A DNA stretch of 64,000 nt from assembly GCA_964384215.1 (NCBI GenBank), contig CAYLLB010000010.1, forward strand, positions 60,561 through 124,560. Direction: 5' to 3'. Shown one piece after another: positions 37,713-45,665 of the stretch (position 1 is its first letter; each line of letters opens with the position of its first letter). Source of the DNA: JAJFUV01 sp964384215. GTDB lineage: Bacteria; Acidobacteriota; Terriglobia; Bryobacterales; Bryobacteraceae. The notes beneath the pieces were generated by a model that saw only the letters and a list, made by a program, of their open reading frames with translations, had not been told where the DNA came from and did not search any database. The translations under genes and the position numbers were made by a program.

Positions 37713-37744
37713 TTTATTCGTCTTAAAATTAGCACGGAGGCGCG

Positions 37745-38731
37745 ATGCTTCATAACGTGGACGGCGCTCACGACCGGCGCGAGATCCTGCTCCGGCTGGC
37801 ACGCCTGGGCGGCGCGAGCGTTTGCGCGGCAGGTGGAGCCTGGTGGTTGCACGGCCGCAGCCGCCGGCCCGAAGAACCCGTGGCCGTAAACGTCCGTCGC
37901 GATCACACCGTCGCGCGCGAGACGGTGTTGGCCGACATGTCCGTGGTGCGGGGCGAGGCGCCCGCAGCGCTTGTGCGCCGCGCGGTCGGCGAACTGGGCG
38001 GGATGAGCCGGTTCGTTTCGCGCGGCGATGTAGTGGTGCTCAAGCCCAACGCCGGATGGGACCGCACGCCGGAGCAGGCCGCTACTACGAACCCGGAAAT
38101 CGTCGGCGAGGTCGCGCGCATGTGCTGGGAAGTGGGCGCCAAGAGCGTCATCGTCACCGACCTCAGCGTGAACGAACCGCGCCGCTGCTTCGCGCGCAGC
38201 GGCATTGAAGCCGCGGCGCTCATGGCAGGCGCGCAGGTCGTCCTGCCAGAAGAACGCAAGTTCAAGGAAGTGGATCTGGGAGGCGAGGTGTTGAACGTCT
38301 GGCCGGTCCTGGAACCGTTCCTCGCTGCCGACAAGCTGATCAACATCCCCATCGCCAAGCACCACAGCCTCACGGGCGCGACGCTGGGCATGAAAAACTG
38401 GTACGGCATCCTGGGCGGCGTGCGCCACCGCCTGCACCAGCGCATCCACGAAAGCCTGGCGGACCTGGCGGCGTTCATGCGTCCCACGCTCACCATCCTC
38501 GACGCGTATCGCGTGCTCATACGCAACGGCCCGACCGGAGGCAACCTGGCCGACGTCGAGTTGAAAAAGACCGTCATGGCGAGCGTCGACCCGGTGGCCG
38601 TGGATGCCTACGCCGCCAAGGCCTATTGGGACATGGACGCCGCGCGCATGCCCTATCTCGGGTTCGCCTCCAATCGCGGGCTGGGTACGGTCAACTTCGA
38701 ATCGCTGCGCATCCGCGCCGTCGAACTATGA
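37745..38731 (+). CDS. DUF362 domain protein with Tat/Sec-like leader
   Basis: A 328-residue protein with GGAGG 5 bases before ATG 37745. An N-terminal basic/hydrophobic leader (RREILLRLARLGGASVCAAGGAWWL) precedes a DUF362 domain: VVVLKPNAGWDRTPEQAATTNPEIV, IVTDLSVNEP and INIPIAKHHSLTGATLGMKNWYG. The last two segments are typical of the family and probably bind a metal or cofactor. The biochemical role is unknown, although related proteins carry Fe-S clusters. No CxxC cluster motif is present here. The gene is divergent from the spermidine-synthase-like gene, with only 32 bases between. Confidence 0.8.
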   Translation: MLHNVDGAHDRREILLRLARLGGASVCAAGGAWWLHGRSRRPEEPVAVNVRRDHTVARETVLADMSVVRGEAPAALVRRAVGELGGMSRFVSRGDVVVLKPNAGWDRTPEQAATTNPEIVGEVARMCWEVGAKSVIVTDLSVNEPRRCFARSGIEAAALMAGAQVVLPEERKFKEVDLGGEVLNVWPVLEPFLAADKLINIPIAKHHSLTGATLGMKNWYGILGGVRHRLHQRIHESLADLAAFMRPTLTILDAYRVLIRNGPTGGNLADVELKKTVMASVDPVAVDAYAAKAYWDMDAARMPYLGFASNRGLGTVNFESLRIRAVEL

Positions 38732-38737
38732 CCCGCT

Positions 38738-40777
38738 TCAGGGCGCGGTGGTCGTGCGCCGCGCACCCTGGTAAGCCTTGAGCGTCGGATACGGATCCGG
38801 CGTGCGTGCCTGGACCGGCAGCCCCGCCGGAATAGGCTTACCATCCAGCACGCCCGCATAGGCTTGCGCCATGCGGTGCGTGAGCCGGACGTTTGCGAAC
38901 AACTCGCCGCGGTAGTAGCCCGCCCACTTGCCATACTCGCTCGCCTTATAACTGGCCAGGATGCGCTCGAGATCCGCGATCGCTGCCGCCACATACCGCT
39001 TGCGCTCCGCCGGACTCCCGGCGAGATAAGCTTCGGCGATGCGGAGCAGCGCGCGGTTGCCGTATTCGTGCACGTCGAGCTGCGTTGCGACGTGCGACTG
39101 GAAGAACTGTTTTCGATCCGGCGCAATCAACTTCGCTGCGCGCCCGGCAAGATCGCGCGCAGCGGTCCAGCGTGGTTCGGCCTGCGCTGCAATCTTACGA
39201 AGGCGCTCGGCGAAAGCGCGGTAATTCTCGACCGGCATGTCTCCTTCGGGTTTCTCCGTCTTGCCGATGAGCAGTTTGGTGAGGATGTGGCGCGCCAGCG
39301 TGTTGTAAGCGCAGTCGGAGAATGTGCGGTCTTCGGCGGTGCCGTAACGCCCCGGCGCGGCGAAGTATGCGTTGTAATAGTCCACCAGCGCGGCCGAAGC
39401 GCGTTCGCCGAACTCGCGGCGCGTCCACCCGGCAAGGTACGCGCGGCTCGCCGCGCCATCCTGCTTCGTCCAAGCGTCCGCGTTCCAGGCCAACTCCATG
39501 GCCGCTTCGGTGGTCATCACCACGGGCCGGATGTCGCTCACGTTCACGAGCAGGTACTCGGTGGCGCCCACCCGCGCGGCGCGCCCCAACTCGCGCTGAA
39601 TGCGCGCGAGCGGCACCATCTCGGTAAGCTGGTTGGCCATGAAGTTGTGCATGGCCGTGTGATAGTACACGCCCTCGCCCCGGGTGAGCGCGCCGTCGTC
39701 GCGAATGATCCCGTGGCCGTTGTCGGGCCACACGAGCGTCACGCCGCTGGGGATCTTCAGATAGCCTTTCCGCACCAGCGGTACGGCTTCGTCCCATGCG
39801 TTCATCAAGAACACTGGATTGGGGCGCTCGGCCCGCACAATTTCCATCTCGGCCTGTATGGCCCGCTGGATCACCTCGGCGCGGCCGCGTTCGGACTTGT
39901 CGCCCGAGGCGTCGTCTTCCCAAAACGCGCGGTCGTGGCGCCCGCGGTAGCCGACGGTCCAGATGACTTCCTGCTGGGGCTTGTAGCCACGGACGCTCGC
40001 GCGCCACGCGTTCTTGAGCAGGTCGGGGCGGCTGAGGAACGAGTAGGGTATGTCTTCGGGCCAGCGGTACGTGTTCAGCCCCACGACTTCAATGTGGTGC
40101 TGCGTGATGATCAGGCCGCGCTCGCTCGCCGCGGCCACTTGGGGCTCGTCGGGAAACAGAAAGGTGCCCGGCACGATCATGTTACCCTTCACGCGCAGCA
40201 AAGTCTCGAAGATCTTGTCCCAGAGTTCGAGCGAGAAGCCCGAAGCCGGGTCCGGCTTCCAGCCCGTGAACAGATCTTCGTCGTTGATAAACCAGCCGCG
40301 GTAACGGAACTGCGGCGGCCCGTCCTGGATTGAGGCGTCCGCGGGAATCCTCACCGAGACCATGCGCGCGGGCTCGTGGTCGTTCCAGTAGTAGAACGGA
40401 TCGACGCCCAGAAACCGCCGCGAGAACTCGTAGACGGCGTAAATGGCGCCGCGCAGATCCGACCCGGTGAGCATGACGCCGCCGGGAACCGCGCGGATCG
40501 CAAGGACTTCCGCGCCGCCGGGGCGCAGGCCATCGCAGGACCTGGCCGAGAGGCAGACGTGCACGGCGCTCGAACTGGCCGCGTCACTGCTGCCCACCAC
40601 CGCCGGTGTTGCGCCGAACACCTTGGACATGTCGGAAGCAAGATCCGCCGCGGCTCGCCGCAACGCCGCGGGTTCGGAAGGATCGATCACAATCGAACTG
40701 CGAGCATCAATGCGAACATCGGCCAACGCAGCGCCGGCAAGCGCGATCAGTGCAGCCAACGGGAAACGGATTCTCAC
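38738..40777 (-). CDS. GH115-like alpha-glucuronidase
   Basis: A 679-residue protein from GTG 40777, which has GGAGG 11 bases upstream; ATG 40801 is the alternative start. The signal peptide is IRFPLAALIALAGAALA. An N-terminal GH20b-like alpha/beta domain contains DLRGAIYAVYEFSRRFLGVDPFYYW. The catalytic TIM barrel follows: FRYRGWFINDEDLFTGW, KGNMIVPGTFLFPDEPQ and TLVWPDNGHGIIRDD are highly characteristic of GH115. The family removes (4-O-methyl)glucuronic acid side chains from xylan. It is shorter than full-length GH115 enzymes (about 800-1000 residues), apparently lacking C-terminal domains. Confidence 0.88.
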   Translation of the reverse strand: MRIRFPLAALIALAGAALADVRIDARSSIVIDPSEPAALRRAAADLASDMSKVFGATPAVVGSSDAASSSAVHVCLSARSCDGLRPGGAEVLAIRAVPGGVMLTGSDLRGAIYAVYEFSRRFLGVDPFYYWNDHEPARMVSVRIPADASIQDGPPQFRYRGWFINDEDLFTGWKPDPASGFSLELWDKIFETLLRVKGNMIVPGTFLFPDEPQVAAASERGLIITQHHIEVVGLNTYRWPEDIPYSFLSRPDLLKNAWRASVRGYKPQQEVIWTVGYRGRHDRAFWEDDASGDKSERGRAEVIQRAIQAEMEIVRAERPNPVFLMNAWDEAVPLVRKGYLKIPSGVTLVWPDNGHGIIRDDGALTRGEGVYYHTAMHNFMANQLTEMVPLARIQRELGRAARVGATEYLLVNVSDIRPVVMTTEAAMELAWNADAWTKQDGAASRAYLAGWTRREFGERASAALVDYYNAYFAAPGRYGTAEDRTFSDCAYNTLARHILTKLLIGKTEKPEGDMPVENYRAFAERLRKIAAQAEPRWTAARDLAGRAAKLIAPDRKQFFQSHVATQLDVHEYGNRALLRIAEAYLAGSPAERKRYVAAAIADLERILASYKASEYGKWAGYYRGELFANVRLTHRMAQAYAGVLDGKPIPAGLPVQARTPDPYPTLKAYQGARRTTTAP

Positions 40778-40850
40778 GACGAACGGAACCTCCGGGGCCA
40801 TTCATAGGATAAGGGAAAGCGCGGGCCGCGTGGGTGGCGCGGTGAGATCA

Positions 40851-40939
40851 TGGTGCCCGGGGTGGGACTTGAACCCACACTCGCGTTGCCGCGAAAAGGA
40901 TTTTAAGTCCTTTGCGTCTGCCGGTTTCGCCACCCGGGC
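40851..40939 (-). tRNA. tRNA-Leu (TAA anticodon)
   Basis: On the minus strand the acceptor stem GCCCGGG pairs with CCCGGGC. The anticodon arm AAGGA-CTTAAAA-TCCTT gives anticodon TAA. A long variable arm (CGCGGCAACGCG), diagnostic of the class II tRNAs, and a T-arm GGGTTCAAGTCCC follow. The discriminator is A and the CCA end is encoded (40851-40853). It lies 40 bases from the assembly gap. Confidence 0.96.
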
Positions 40940-40979
40940 ACGTTGAAACTAAACGACTTGGTTCACAGCAGCATCACGT

Positions 40980-41079
40980 NNNNNNNNNNNNNNNNNNNNN
41001 NNNNNNNNNNNNNNNNNNNNNNNNNNNNNNNNNNNNNNNNNNNNNNNNNNNNNNNNNNNNNNNNNNNNNNNNNNNNNNN
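40980..41079. other. Assembly gap (100 N)
   Basis: Exactly 100 undetermined bases, the conventional placeholder for a scaffold gap of unknown true size. It interrupts the region between tRNA-Leu and a decayed recombinase fragment. More sequence, possibly a mobile element, may be missing here. Confidence 0.99.
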
Positions 41080-41193
41080 GGCGCACTCCACCGATTCTGG
41101 CAACGGGTGGACGGACGGCTTAGACGACGTTCCGTTGCTGTGACCCATCAGTCTCATTATAGTGAACACGCCGGTGTTTTCCTCCTGTGGAGA
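41080..41193 (-). pseudogene. Decayed C-terminal fragment of a tyrosine recombinase (phage integrase family)
   Basis: Read on the minus strand from 41169 to the gap, the translation is VFTIMRLMGHSNGTSSKP followed by SVHPLPESVECA. This matches the C-terminal pattern of tyrosine recombinases (xFTIMRLMGHSS..TSQRYVHPTPE). The GH box His is kept, but the nucleophile Tyr position is Ser and the preceding Arg is Pro, so the fragment is inactive. The upstream residues (about 41170-41193) resemble the HTxxTRLGEA helix only weakly. The 3' end is cut by the gap. The remaining bases 41194-41300 hold nothing I recognise. Confidence 0.5.
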
Positions 41194-41317
41194 CGGGATT
41201 GGGCGGGTGCATCTTGCCGCACCTGCTTGCCGTCTTGAGTGAGGGGGCCTCGGAAACTGCGCCCACCCGTTGCCTGAAGATGTGTTAGTCCTCATTTCTC
41301 TACCGCCTCCGGGGTGA

Positions 41318-41323
41318 TATACT
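41318..41323 (+). promoter_or_regulatory. Candidate -10 box for the TIGR03437 gene
   Basis: TATACT lies 55 bases upstream of ATG 41379, and GAGGTG sits 5-10 bases before the start as ribosome-binding site. The -35 region is not clear. Confidence 0.3.
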
Positions 41324-41378
41324 GATTGCCGGCGGAAGACCCCAAGAGTTGTCAAGTTACTTACTGCGAGGTGCAGAT

Positions 41379-43064
41379 ATGCACAGGATTTGTTTGTGCA
41401 GGATTCTCTTGCCGGTCTGGGCGGTTTTCCTGCCGGCAAAGCTTGTCAACGCTCAACCCGTCATCGCGACTGGCGGTGTGCTCAACGCGGCCAGTTACGC
41501 TTTGCGAGGTTTACCTCATTCTGATATCGCTCAAGGCTCGATGTTCGTGATCTTCGGCCAGCGCATGGGGCCGGCCACGCTCCAGCAAGCGACATCCTTT
41601 CCTCTGCCGACGACGCTGGCAGGTACCTCGATCAAGGTCAGCGGCGGCGGTGTGACCGCGGACGCAGTGATGATTTACACCTCGGCGGGACAGGTGGCGG
41701 CGATTCTTCCTTCGCGTATCCCGCCGGGCGACGCCACGGTGACTGTGACTTATAACAATCAAACCAGCCCGCCCGCGAGCATTCGTGTGGCCCGCAGCAG
41801 TTTCGGCATCTTCACGCGCAATCAGGCGGGCAGCGGGCCCGGTATAGTCCAGAATTACGTGTCGGGCACCAGCCAGCCGGTGAACGCACGCACGGATGCA
41901 GCCAAGCCTGGTCAGGTGATGATCCTTTGGGGTACCGGCTTGGGCCCGGTGGACTTCGACGAAACCCGGCCGCCCCAGGTCCGCAACCTGGATGTTGAAC
42001 TGGAAATCCTGGTGGGCGGCAAGAGCGCCAAGGTACTCTACAAAGGGCGATCACCGGAATTCCCGGGCATTGACCAGCTCAACTTCGAGTTGCCAGCGGA
42101 TGTTCCTCTGGGTTGCGACGTACCACTGGCCATCCGTGCGGCAACCGTGGTCAGCAACTTCGCCTCCATTGCCATCGCTACCAATGGCGGCGTCTGCTCC
42201 GATGCGGTGGGGCTTTCGGCAGCGGACATGGAGAAGATGAGAAGCGGCGGCCAGTTGCGAATAGCTGGGGTGGCCCTGAACAAGACGATCGTTGCGGAAC
42301 TCAACGGAGTGCTCGACGGCTGGTCGGTGGATTTTAGCCGGTATACGCACGACGTAGCCCTTAAGGCACGCAGTATTGGGAGGGAGGCATTCGAGTCCGA
42401 AGAGCCTCCCATACCATTCGGCACATGCTCGGTGAGCACAGGCAAGGTCAAGGCGGATGATCTGGATTTTCCCAGCGACCCGGTCAGACCGGAGAACCTT
42501 TACGGCGGTCCCGTCTTGACCCTGCAAGGCCCCCGAGGCACGAGACAGACGACCGGCGACTTAGGCGGCCAGATCCCGGGATTTACGGACAATTACGGGC
42601 CCGAGTTCCTGGTGCCGGGCGTTTACACTACCGACAATGGGAACGGTGGCGGCAGTGTCGGCCCGTATAGGGCCACGTTGACTCTGCCTGCCCCTTTGGA
42701 ATGGACCAGCCAGACCAGCCTCCCGACAGTCCGCCGTACGCAGGACCTGACCGTGACTTGGAACGGTGGGGATGCCAGCAAGGAGATCGTGGTAATTTCG
42801 GGGTTGTCGTTCGACCCGACCTCTGAGGTTGGCGGGGCTTTTGGCTGCGTGGAGCGTGCTTCGGTGGGGCGTTTTACGGTGCCGGCGTGGGTCCTATCCG
42901 CGCTGCCGCCTTCGGGGCTCTGGCCTGGCACGACCATGGTAAAAGGCATGCTGGGTCTCAACCAGTACTCCATCCTCGACGCGACCAGGTTCCAGGCGCA
43001 GGGCATGGACGTGGCGTTCTTCGGTTACGAGATCACCCAGTACAAGTTCGCAAAATTCGAGTAG
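41379..43064 (+). CDS. Secreted protein with Solibacter-type TIGR03437 domain and unassigned C-terminal domain
   Basis: A 561-residue protein from ATG 41379 (ribosome-binding site GAGGTG). The Sec signal peptide ends near KLVNAQ. Residues about 20-255 show the TIGR03437 pattern: GGVLNAASYALRG, GSMFVIFGQRMGP, LPTTLAGTSIKVSGGGV, AAILPSRIPPGDATVTVTYNN, FGIFTRNQAGSGPGIVQNY, KPGQVMILWGTGLGPVDFDE, and a final INQVNFEL-like element. This domain is strongly expanded in Solibacter relatives. Residues about 260-561 form a beta-rich domain I cannot name; it carries two or three Cys-containing segments. Extracellular display or adhesion is a guess. Confidence 0.8.
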   Translation: MHRICLCRILLPVWAVFLPAKLVNAQPVIATGGVLNAASYALRGLPHSDIAQGSMFVIFGQRMGPATLQQATSFPLPTTLAGTSIKVSGGGVTADAVMIYTSAGQVAAILPSRIPPGDATVTVTYNNQTSPPASIRVARSSFGIFTRNQAGSGPGIVQNYVSGTSQPVNARTDAAKPGQVMILWGTGLGPVDFDETRPPQVRNLDVELEILVGGKSAKVLYKGRSPEFPGIDQLNFELPADVPLGCDVPLAIRAATVVSNFASIAIATNGGVCSDAVGLSAADMEKMRSGGQLRIAGVALNKTIVAELNGVLDGWSVDFSRYTHDVALKARSIGREAFESEEPPIPFGTCSVSTGKVKADDLDFPSDPVRPENLYGGPVLTLQGPRGTRQTTGDLGGQIPGFTDNYGPEFLVPGVYTTDNGNGGGSVGPYRATLTLPAPLEWTSQTSLPTVRRTQDLTVTWNGGDASKEIVVISGLSFDPTSEVGGAFGCVERASVGRFTVPAWVLSALPPSGLWPGTTMVKGMLGLNQYSILDATRFQAQGMDVAFFGYEITQYKFAKFE

Positions 43065-43194
43065 ACGTCCGCGGCTGTCTGCGGGGGTCGTGGACACCGA
43101 ATTGGTAACTCAATACTAACGGACCTGATTGACTTCGTCGAATCGCAACGAAAGTTGAAGAAGTAAGCTGGCTGCACGTCCGGCGCCTGGCCGT

Positions 43195-45558
43195 TCACAG
43201 CTCGGGTTCCCATTCGAAGTACGACGGGTAGCCGCCGCCCGCGTTGCGCGCCAGCCATAGCCGGTATTCCCGGCTGGCCGTTCGTGTCACAGCCCTGCGC
43301 TTGACCGGCTCCGTGTTGGTGTAAACGTACAGCGCCTGGCCGCCCTCAGCGGTCTTGCCGAAACAGACTACTTCGTCGCGGTAGTCGCCGCCCAGGTCCG
43401 CCACCATCCCGCAGCTACCATTGCCGGATAAGTTGGGCCCAGCCATCGGCAGCGTTTCGACGCCACTGCCCGTGAACCGGCCCAGCTTCGCCCCATCGGA
43501 CGAGATCAGTTCGCGCACGGCCCCGCCGGTCCAGTTGACCGGCCGCCAGCCCGGCGGGAATGGATTCATGAGGATCTTGCCCGTGGCGGAGAACAAGACC
43601 TGATCCTGGGACGGATGGCCGTCGCGGTTGGTGAGCACTTCCATGCCGGGCGAGCCTTCCCAAATATCCGAAGCCCACCCGATATGCGCGTGCACCCAGC
43701 GCGGATCATTCTCGCGGTTGTCTTTCCAGATGACCTTGCCGGTTTTCGCGTCCACCAGGTACGCCCCGGCATGGATGCCGTTTTCGACGGCATAGTATAC
43801 CTGCCGGCCCTTCACGCCGGGCAGAATGTGCTTTACCGCGACGATGTCGGGATGCTGGCGGTAGATGGCCCAGCGCAGCGTGCCGCCGGGATTCAAGAGC
43901 ATGGTGCCGTTGAAGACTTCGTCACGGCCGTCACCGTCCACGTCCGCGATGTCGATGTGGTGCGAGCCGCTGCCGTTGGTTTCGGCGAAGCTCTTGTACT
44001 CCCAGATAGGCGTGAGATCGGCGCGGTAGGCGTTCAGGATCTCGTTTTCGTAAAGCCCGGTCTGCGTGATGATGGCAGGTGCGCGGCCGTCGAGGTAGGC
44101 GATGGACATGTGTACGCGGGTCGAGGTGCCGGAGTGGTCGGTGGCCATTTCGCGCCACGGTGTTTTGCGGCGCACGCGGCCCGTCATGCCGTCAAGGACC
44201 GCCAGATACAAACGGTCCCCCTCCTGCAACCGGCAGATCACTTCGGCTTTGCCGTCGCCGTCCAGGTCGTATACCACCACGGGAAGGTTGTTCGGGTTGC
44301 CGTAGCTGTGGTCGTGCCATCCGAGAGGACGCCGCCACAACGCGCGCCCGTAGCTCGTGTAAGCTTCGAGTTCGACCGGCACGCCGGGATCGCGCGACAT
44401 CTCGCGGATGCCGTTGGCAAGGCGCGCCACCATGTCGAGCGCGCCGTCGCCGTCCAGATCGCCGAAAATGGGCGTGAAGCCGCCCTGCTTGGGAGTCGGT
44501 TCAAGAATCGCGAGAGGACCTCCGCGGCTTTCCGACGGCGTGACGAATGCCCACTCCGAGGGCGGACCCTCGCGTCCACCGGCAAGCACGGCGCGAACGC
44601 GGTAGCAGAGCCGGCCAACGGGCGCGCCGGTGTCCAGAAAATTGGTTGAATCGGTGATCGGAGCACCCGTCAGGCGTTCGCCCGCGGAGTCCGCGCGCAC
44701 GCTGCGGTAGACGTGGAATCCGGCATCGGACGCGTCATTGGGCAGCAGTTGCCAGCTCAGGAAGATCTTCCCGGGGCCGGAAGGCGCCGCGGCCAACCGG
44801 CGCGGAAGACGCTCGAAGTGCGTCGCGCCGATGGGTTGCCGCACCAGGCGGAAGCCCTGATCTGGCGCGCGGATGCCCGCGGAAATATTGCCCCGCACAC
44901 TACAGCGCATGTAGTAAGCGCCGCGCGTCCATGCACCGCCCGCCACTGCTCCCTGCTTATCGGCGGGATCTTCCAACCGGTAGACGTAACGCATCTCCGC
45001 GCGATCGCGTTCGGACCACAGCATCTGCCACACGCCTCCGGCCATGCCGTAAAGGCCCCAGGCATTCGGTGGAAAGCTCGTCACGAGCGTCAGGTACTTA
45101 CGCCACTCGGTGGGTTTGCGATCGCCGCCCGCATCGTAATTGGCCCTGCCTTCGGGGGAGGCGGCGCCCCACGGATAGACGGCGTCCTGGCGTCCGGCGC
45201 GCGCGGCCCACTCGAACTCGGCCGATGCCGGCAAGCGGTACACGCGGCGGTCGCGCTTTGCGCGCCAGCGGATATAAGCGTCCACATCGTAGCGGTTGAC
45301 GAAGACCACCGGTGCGTTGTCCATGCCGGCCGGGATGGCGTCACCCGTCCAATGTAGCGGCGGCGCATGTCTGGTGGCGGTCACGAATTCGAGATACTCG
45401 GCGTTGGTCACCGGATGGTCGAGCATCTCGAAGGGTTCTACCCGGACCTCGACTCCAGCCGCGCGGAACGATCCCCCGGGCACGGCCACGAAACCATCAC
45501 CCGCCGCGAGCGAACACGCGGCCAGGCTAATCAACAATGCGAAGAATCTGGCGGACAT
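43195..45558 (-). CDS. SUMF1-FN3-PL11-like rhamnogalacturonan lyase fusion
   Basis: A 787-residue secreted protein (signal FFALLISLAACSLAAG). Residues about 25-245 are a formylglycine-generating-enzyme-like (SUMF1) fold: FEMLDHPVTNAEYLEFV, YRLPASAEFEWAARAG and GGVWQMLWSERD. The Cys pair of active FGE is absent (RCSVRGNIS has only one Cys). A fibronectin-III-like linker (about 260-345) follows. The rest resembles PL11 beta-propeller lyases: FGDLDGDGALDMVARL, VVYDLDGDGKAEVICRL, MSIAYLDGRAPAIITQTGLY, IDIADVDGDGRDEVFNGTM. Acidic DxDGDG repeats bind calcium. PL11 enzymes cut the RG-I backbone of pectin. Confidence 0.75.
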   Translation of the reverse strand: MSARFFALLISLAACSLAAGDGFVAVPGGSFRAAGVEVRVEPFEMLDHPVTNAEYLEFVTATRHAPPLHWTGDAIPAGMDNAPVVFVNRYDVDAYIRWRAKRDRRVYRLPASAEFEWAARAGRQDAVYPWGAASPEGRANYDAGGDRKPTEWRKYLTLVTSFPPNAWGLYGMAGGVWQMLWSERDRAEMRYVYRLEDPADKQGAVAGGAWTRGAYYMRCSVRGNISAGIRAPDQGFRLVRQPIGATHFERLPRRLAAAPSGPGKIFLSWQLLPNDASDAGFHVYRSVRADSAGERLTGAPITDSTNFLDTGAPVGRLCYRVRAVLAGGREGPPSEWAFVTPSESRGGPLAILEPTPKQGGFTPIFGDLDGDGALDMVARLANGIREMSRDPGVPVELEAYTSYGRALWRRPLGWHDHSYGNPNNLPVVVYDLDGDGKAEVICRLQEGDRLYLAVLDGMTGRVRRKTPWREMATDHSGTSTRVHMSIAYLDGRAPAIITQTGLYENEILNAYRADLTPIWEYKSFAETNGSGSHHIDIADVDGDGRDEVFNGTMLLNPGGTLRWAIYRQHPDIVAVKHILPGVKGRQVYYAVENGIHAGAYLVDAKTGKVIWKDNRENDPRWVHAHIGWASDIWEGSPGMEVLTNRDGHPSQDQVLFSATGKILMNPFPPGWRPVNWTGGAVRELISSDGAKLGRFTGSGVETLPMAGPNLSGNGSCGMVADLGGDYRDEVVCFGKTAEGGQALYVYTNTEPVKRRAVTRTASREYRLWLARNAGGGYPSYFEWEPEL

Positions 45559-45665
45559 AGGTTTTCCTGATCCAGCCAGACTATCGAGTTTCCAGGCGAA
45601 CTTCCAGCCCAGATCAGCGGCTTGCTGAGCTTGCTGTCCGTCTTTTCCCAGGTTGGCTTCAGTCC

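Noticed and set aside
38864..40333. Plus-strand open frame of 489 codons
   Set aside because: It lies wholly opposite the GH115-like gene, which has clear family motifs.
40443..40946. Plus-strand ORF ending in GWDLNPHSRCREKDFKSF
   Set aside because: False translation across tRNA-Leu and the antisense of the GH115-like gene.
40963..41439. Minus-strand ORF of 158 codons across the gap
   Set aside because: It is read through 100 undetermined bases. Only the short recombinase-like part (41080-41193) is meaningful.
45556..45665. Possible small gene in the 107-base gap
   Set aside because: No start codon with a ribosome-binding site or conserved pattern.
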